Position numbers and translations under genes: made by a program
Shown here: one piece after another, positions 60,696 through 64,000 of the stretch
Layout of the letters: the number at the start of each line of letters is the position of its first letter
Position numbering within the stretch: the first letter of the stretch is position 1
Origin: Cyclobacteriaceae bacterium
Lineage (GTDB): Bacteria; Bacteroidota; Bacteroidia; Cytophagales; Cyclobacteriaceae
Direction: 5' to 3'
Length of the DNA: 64,000 nucleotides
Assembly: GCA_019638285.1 (NCBI GenBank)
Contig: JAHBUB010000011.1
Location: 41,321-105,320, forward strand
The notes under the pieces: generated by a model
Told to the model about the DNA's origin: nothing
The model's database searches: none
What the model saw: only the letters and a program-made list of their open reading frames with translations

Positions 60696-61080
60696 TTTCA
60701 CCCATTTTTATTTCGCGTACCGCGGTTCCCATTTTGCAAGTGCCATTAAATATTGCCCCTGGCTCTACCACCAATTTGCCAGTAATGATATCTCCGTGTA
60801 CAACTGCCGTTGCTTTTAATATTAACATTTCAGATATTTCTATTCTTCCCTTTACCTCCCCCTCTAGATCCGCATTTTGAGCAATGATGTTCCCCTCCAC
60901 CTGACTGCTGTTACCCAGGGCGATCTTGGATTTCGATTTGATGTTTCCAATTACCTTTCCTTCAATACGTATGTTTCCATAGGTTTCTATATTACCTTCA
61001 AGTACGGTGCCTTTGCCTATGGTATTGGTTGAATTACTAATTTCTTCTGCCACTTTTTTTTGTTCTTTAGAGGTAAACAT
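60646..61080 (-). CDS. Bactofilin
   Basis: The 144-residue protein carries the bactofilin beta-helix (TIGKGTVLEGNIETYGNIRIEGKVIGNIKSK, then GEVKGRIEISEMLILKATAVVHGDIITGKLVVEPGAIFNGTC) between short disordered ends. Bactofilins polymerise without nucleotide and scaffold cell-wall enzymes. An M23 peptidase gene lies 10 bp upstream, a pairing seen across bacteria. It overlaps the AtpZ-like gene. Confidence 0.88.
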   Translation of the reverse strand: MFTSKEQKKVAEEISNSTNTIGKGTVLEGNIETYGNIRIEGKVIGNIKSKSKIALGNSSQVEGNIIAQNADLEGEVKGRIEISEMLILKATAVVHGDIITGKLVVEPGAIFNGTCKMGTAVREIKMGENGQGSRSLRPEQAKTI

Positions 61081-61090
61081 GATTCTCTGA

Positions 61091-61978
61091 TTAAAAGGTT
61101 ACAAACTCTTCCGGATTAAGGGAGCTTCCATTGTACCACAATTCAAAATGCAGGTGCGGGCCATCGGTCATCTCTCCACTGTTGCCAACTATAGAGATAA
61201 TGTCTCCGGCATTTACAAAATTACCAACTTTTTTTAACAGTTCAGCATTGTGCTTATATACCGATATGAGGTTGCTCCGGTGTTGCACAGCTATTACATA
61301 ACCAGAATCCTGCGTCCAGGATGCCATAATCACCGTTCCATCGGCAATGGATTTTACAGGTTCATTTGTTTTGGCAACGACATCTATTCCAAAGTGACTT
61401 TTCTTTAAATCGTAATGATCAGAGATAAACCCGGTGATTGGAGAAAAGAAAAACATTTCCTGAAGCTCACGGTATTTGTTGTTTGTAAGTGCAATTAGCG
61501 ACATCTCCGATTGCTCAAACTCCTGACGGAATTGAGAGTCAGATGGAGCTAACTTCATGTCATTAATGGATGGAATAGCGGTGTTGTTATTTCCCAATGC
61601 TTCCACCGGGTCAATAAAACCGCTGGAGGTATCCCCACTAAGTATCCGCTGAAAGTTCATAATGAACTTATCCTTATTATCTACTTCTACTGAAAGTGAA
61701 TCCACTTTTATTGCCAACTCATATAATTTTTTGTTCGCTTCCATCTGGGCATGTTTAGGATCGAACCATTTTGCCAACACCGTCTTGGACAGCAACATGC
61801 TCAACGAGAAAATCACAATAAAAAAAGTAATAGAGATCACCAATAACTTGGCATACGTAAAGGCAAAGTTTGACTTCTCAGCTAGATTCTCCTCATTGCG
61901 GATGACCAACTGATATTTGGTGGTGAGTCTTTCGGAAAGGGTCTTTTTTGGCTTCAAAAACCGTTGATTTTTGCACAA
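61091..61978 (-). CDS. Membrane-anchored M23 (LytM) peptidase
   Basis: The 295-residue protein has a cytoplasmic head, a membrane helix near 45-68 (AKLLVISITFFIVIFSLSMLLS), a coiled-coil stretch (LYELAIKVDSLSVEVDNK), and a C-terminal LytM domain with SHFGIDVVA (His-x3-Asp) and GPHLHFELWYNG (HxH), the zinc ligands, all present. It should cleave peptidoglycan cross-links in the periplasm. The start appears to be TTG at 61978. Grouped with bactofilin, it probably shapes the cell. Confidence 0.88.
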   Translation of the reverse strand: MCKNQRFLKPKKTLSERLTTKYQLVIRNEENLAEKSNFAFTYAKLLVISITFFIVIFSLSMLLSKTVLAKWFDPKHAQMEANKKLYELAIKVDSLSVEVDNKDKFIMNFQRILSGDTSSGFIDPVEALGNNNTAIPSINDMKLAPSDSQFRQEFEQSEMSLIALTNNKYRELQEMFFFSPITGFISDHYDLKKSHFGIDVVAKTNEPVKSIADGTVIMASWTQDSGYVIAVQHRSNLISVYKHNAELLKKVGNFVNAGDIISIVGNSGEMTDGPHLHFELWYNGSSLNPEEFVTF

Positions 61979-62021
61979 AAATAGATATAATCGTTAATTA
62001 TAATATTGATTATCTGTTTTT

Positions 62022-62029
62022 TACGTTTG
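62022..62029 (+). promoter_or_regulatory. Possible -7 box (TACGTTTG) of the porW/sprE-like gene
   Basis: TACGTTTG matches TAnnTTTG exactly, 24 bp before the chosen TTG start. A TTG lies only 13 bases upstream, closer than the usual 19-21, so confidence is low. Confidence 0.35.
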
Positions 62030-62052
62030 TAAACCTGAATAAACCCTATTTA

Positions 62053-64000
62053 TTGCTCTTGCGCGCATTTTTTCTCTTAGCCATATTAACACTTCTGATG
62101 ATCGGTTGCTCTACAGAGCAAACTACTGTCACTAGTAACATATATCATAACCTGACCGCACATTATAATGGGTACTATTATGCACGAGAAAAAATTCGTG
62201 AAGTAGAGCAAACCATACAGCAAAGTCAGGATGATGATCATAATAGAATACTGAGACTCTACCCAAAGCTCGATACCACATTAGCCAAAACTTACGAAAA
62301 AGACACCGAAGAGGCTATAAAAATGGCATCCCTTTCTATCCAGAGGCATCCCAATAGCAAATGGGTTTACCAAAACTACATCATAGTGGGGCTGGCACGC
62401 ATGTATGATTGTGATTTTGTGAATGCTGTGCAAACATTTAAATATGTGAACACCAAAAGCAAGGACATCAATACACGCCACCAAGGATTACTTAATCTTA
62501 TCAGGGCGTTTACAGAAAATGAAGAATTTGAAAAAGCGGAGGAAGCATTTGGATTCCTTGAGAAGGAGCCACTAAACAAGCCCAATGCAAAGAAACTCTA
62601 TCTTGAAAAGGCTTACTATTATCAAGTGCGCAACGATTACAATAATATGGTGCGCAACCTCACACTTGCTGATAGCTTGTTAAATAAGCAGGATCAGAAA
62701 GGCAGGATTTATTTTATTATCGGCCAAGTCTATCAGAAGTTAGGCTTTGGTTCAGAAGCATATAATTATTACCGAAAATGCATCGCTACTAATCCAGATT
62801 ATGAAATCGATTTCTATGCAAGGCTAAACATGGCACAAGTGGCTCGCCTGGACGATAAAAGGGACATGAAGACAGTAAGAAAGCAATTTGGGAAAATGCT
62901 AACAGACACCAAGAATCGGGAATTCAGAGATAAAATATACTACGAGTTGGCAAAGTTTGAATTAAAACAAGGAAACCTTACGGAGGCCATCACAAATTAT
63001 ACTTACGCTGCCCATGCCGGAACCAACAAAAGAATTCAAGGAAGTGCATACCTCGAGCTTGGGCAGATTCAGTTTGATTTATTGAAAAAATACGCCATCG
63101 CAAAAAATTATTATGACAGTGCGGTAGGTGCCTTGCCAGCAGACTTTGAGAACTTAGATAACATCAAGAAAAGACAGGAAGTCCTGGGCGAATTTGCTAA
63201 ATATAAAGAAACCATTACATGGCAGGATAGTCTATTACTTATGGCCTCAATGGACTCCACAGTGCTGCGCACAAAGCTCGATTCTGTGGTAACTTCAAGA
63301 AAAAGAATAGAAGAAGGAGGGAAAAAGAAGAAAAAGAGGACACAAGGAAACGTTAATTCTAATCAAAACAACCCCTTTTTCATGCAAGAAACCAACACTA
63401 CAGCCGACTGGTACTTCGGAAATCTTTCAGCGGTGGGTGCAGGGCAATCTGAATTTAATCGGATCTGGGGGAATATACCTCTTGAAGATAACTGGAGACG
63501 CTCCAACAAGTCATCTGTAATAGGGCAAGAACTCAATCAAATTGCCAAGGTTGAAGAAATCAATAATATTACTGAAACAACGGAAAGTAAACTTCCCACT
63601 GACGAGACAAACAAAATTTTCCAGCAACTCCCTCTTACACAAGCGGACAAGGCAAAAGCCCTTGCAAAAATTGAAGATGCCTATTTCAATTTAGGTGACT
63701 TATACTATTTCAAGCTTGATGAAAAGCTAAATGCCGATAATTCTTATACTACTCTTTTGCATCGATTTCCAAACTCAGCACTTGAACCAGAAGTACTTTA
63801 TAAACTCTACCTCATCCATACAGAATTAAATGATAATGAAGCAACGGGTTATTACCAAAAGCTTATTGAGGGCCACCCCAACTCCAGCTTTGCAAAACTG
63901 TTGTTAAACCCAAATTATCTGAAAGAAACGAGTGTAGCCACAGAGAAACAAAAAACAATCTATAAAGACGCCTACAACGATTTTGAAAAGGGCAACTCAC
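62053..64000 (+). CDS. porW: T9SS-associated TPR lipoprotein PorW/SprE-like (3' end beyond window)
   Basis: A long open frame runs off the right edge, with 649 codons in view. The N-terminus (TTG start at 62053, MLLRAFFLLAILTLLMIGC) is a lipoprotein signal with lipobox Cys19. Next comes SNIYHNLTAHYNGYYYAREKI, the conserved PorW/SprE start, then many TPR-like helix pairs (KWVYQNYIIVGLARMYDCDF, GRIYFIIGQVYQKLGFGSEAYNYY). Around residues 420-440 a KKKKKR stretch precedes NQNNPFFMQETNTTADWYFGN. PorW/SprE helps link the T9SS motor and trans-envelope complex, needed for secretion and gliding. The ATG at 62098 is an alternative start but would lose most of the signal. Confidence 0.85.
   Translation, partial: MLLRAFFLLAILTLLMIGCSTEQTTVTSNIYHNLTAHYNGYYYAREKIREVEQTIQQSQDDDHNRILRLYPKLDTTLAKTYEKDTEEAIKMASLSIQRHPNSKWVYQNYIIVGLARMYDCDFVNAVQTFKYVNTKSKDINTRHQGLLNLIRAFTENEEFEKAEEAFGFLEKEPLNKPNAKKLYLEKAYYYQVRNDYNNMVRNLTLADSLLNKQDQKGRIYFIIGQVYQKLGFGSEAYNYYRKCIATNPDYEIDFYARLNMAQVARLDDKRDMKTVRKQFGKMLTDTKNREFRDKIYYELAKFELKQGNLTEAITNYTYAAHAGTNKRIQGSAYLELGQIQFDLLKKYAIAKNYYDSAVGALPADFENLDNIKKRQEVLGEFAKYKETITWQDSLLLMASMDSTVLRTKLDSVVTSRKRIEEGGKKKKKRTQGNVNSNQNNPFFMQETNTTADWYFGNLSAVGAGQSEFNRIWGNIPLEDNWRRSNKSSVIGQELNQIAKVEEINNITETTESKLPTDETNKIFQQLPLTQADKAKALAKIEDAYFNLGDLYYFKLDEKLNADNSYTTLLHRFPNSALEPEVLYKLYLIHTELNDNEATGYYQKLIEGHPNSSFAKLLLNPNYLKETSVATEKQKTIYKDAYNDFEKGNS

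Noticed and set aside
61976-61983. TATTTTTG on the minus strand as the M23 peptidase -7 box
   Set aside because: It overlaps the likely start codon and has no -33 partner, so it is probably chance in AT-rich sequence.

Overview
The window comes from the chromosome of a Bacteroidota bacterium, most likely an aerobic marine or soil Cytophagales-type organism. The signs are an AT-rich genome with few Shine-Dalgarno sequences, promoters of the TTG / TAnnTTTG type, a type IX secretion (T9SS) C-terminal sorting domain at 12464-13543, a PorW/SprE-like T9SS lipoprotein at the right edge, an F-type ATP synthase operon without the beta and epsilon genes, and a cytochrome c maturation cluster whose CcmE carries the Cys (CxxxY) heme site. 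The species cannot be named from the sequence alone.

Region 1 (1-27071) is a surface polysaccharide (O-antigen or capsule) locus, almost all on the minus strand. Reading from its upstream end it begins with a UDP-glucuronate 4-epimerase, a UDP-N-acetylhexosamine 6-dehydrogenase and GalE. Next come WbpE, WbpD and WbpB homologues that would make a UDP-2,3-diacetamido-2,3-dideoxy-hexuronic acid. They are followed by a nearly complete GDP-GlcNAc-dependent legionaminic acid pathway: LegB, LegC, PtmE, LegF, LegI and LegG, with no obvious LegH. The rest is a Wzx flippase, two Wzy/WaaL-type membrane proteins, one GT-B transferase, two FemAB/GNAT-like acyltransferases, two methyltransferases, a polysaccharide deacetylase-like protein and a second WlbA/acetyltransferase/aminotransferase trio. 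Three interruptions stand out: a small GxxExxY gene bounded by CATAG-rich inverted and direct repeats inside the operon (23262-23774), a decayed acyltransferase-3 gene (4069-4477), and a plus-strand gene for a secreted SGNH esterase with a T9SS tail.

Region 2 (27151-32645, plus strand) is one transcription unit. A Wzz-like chain-length protein overlaps ccmB by TTGA and is followed by ccmC, a ccmD-like gene, ccmE and ccmF. Region 3 (32648-42985, minus strand) holds guaB, a PP2C phosphatase / STAS / HATPase partner-switching module, a thioredoxin-like lipoprotein, three SurA/PpiC-type periplasmic chaperones and a MoxR ATPase. guaB and rlpA fire divergently from promoters that share one CAATTG.

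Region 4 (43137-51382) is a mixed housekeeping stretch: RlpA, a TauE-type permease, thioredoxin, a flavin amine oxidase, a NadR-type kinase with an MFS exporter, a penicillin-acylase-family enzyme and a DUF2892 protein with a CRP-like palindrome upstream. Region 5 (51431-54930) encodes a VTT-domain membrane protein, a large GNAT protein, a UbiE-like methyltransferase and a UbiA-like prenyltransferase. Region 6 (54988-61978, minus strand) is an M23 peptidase, a bactofilin, AtpZ/AtpI-like proteins and ATP synthase subunits a, c, b, delta, alpha and gamma. The window ends inside the porW/sprE-like gene. No tRNA, rRNA or CRISPR array was seen.
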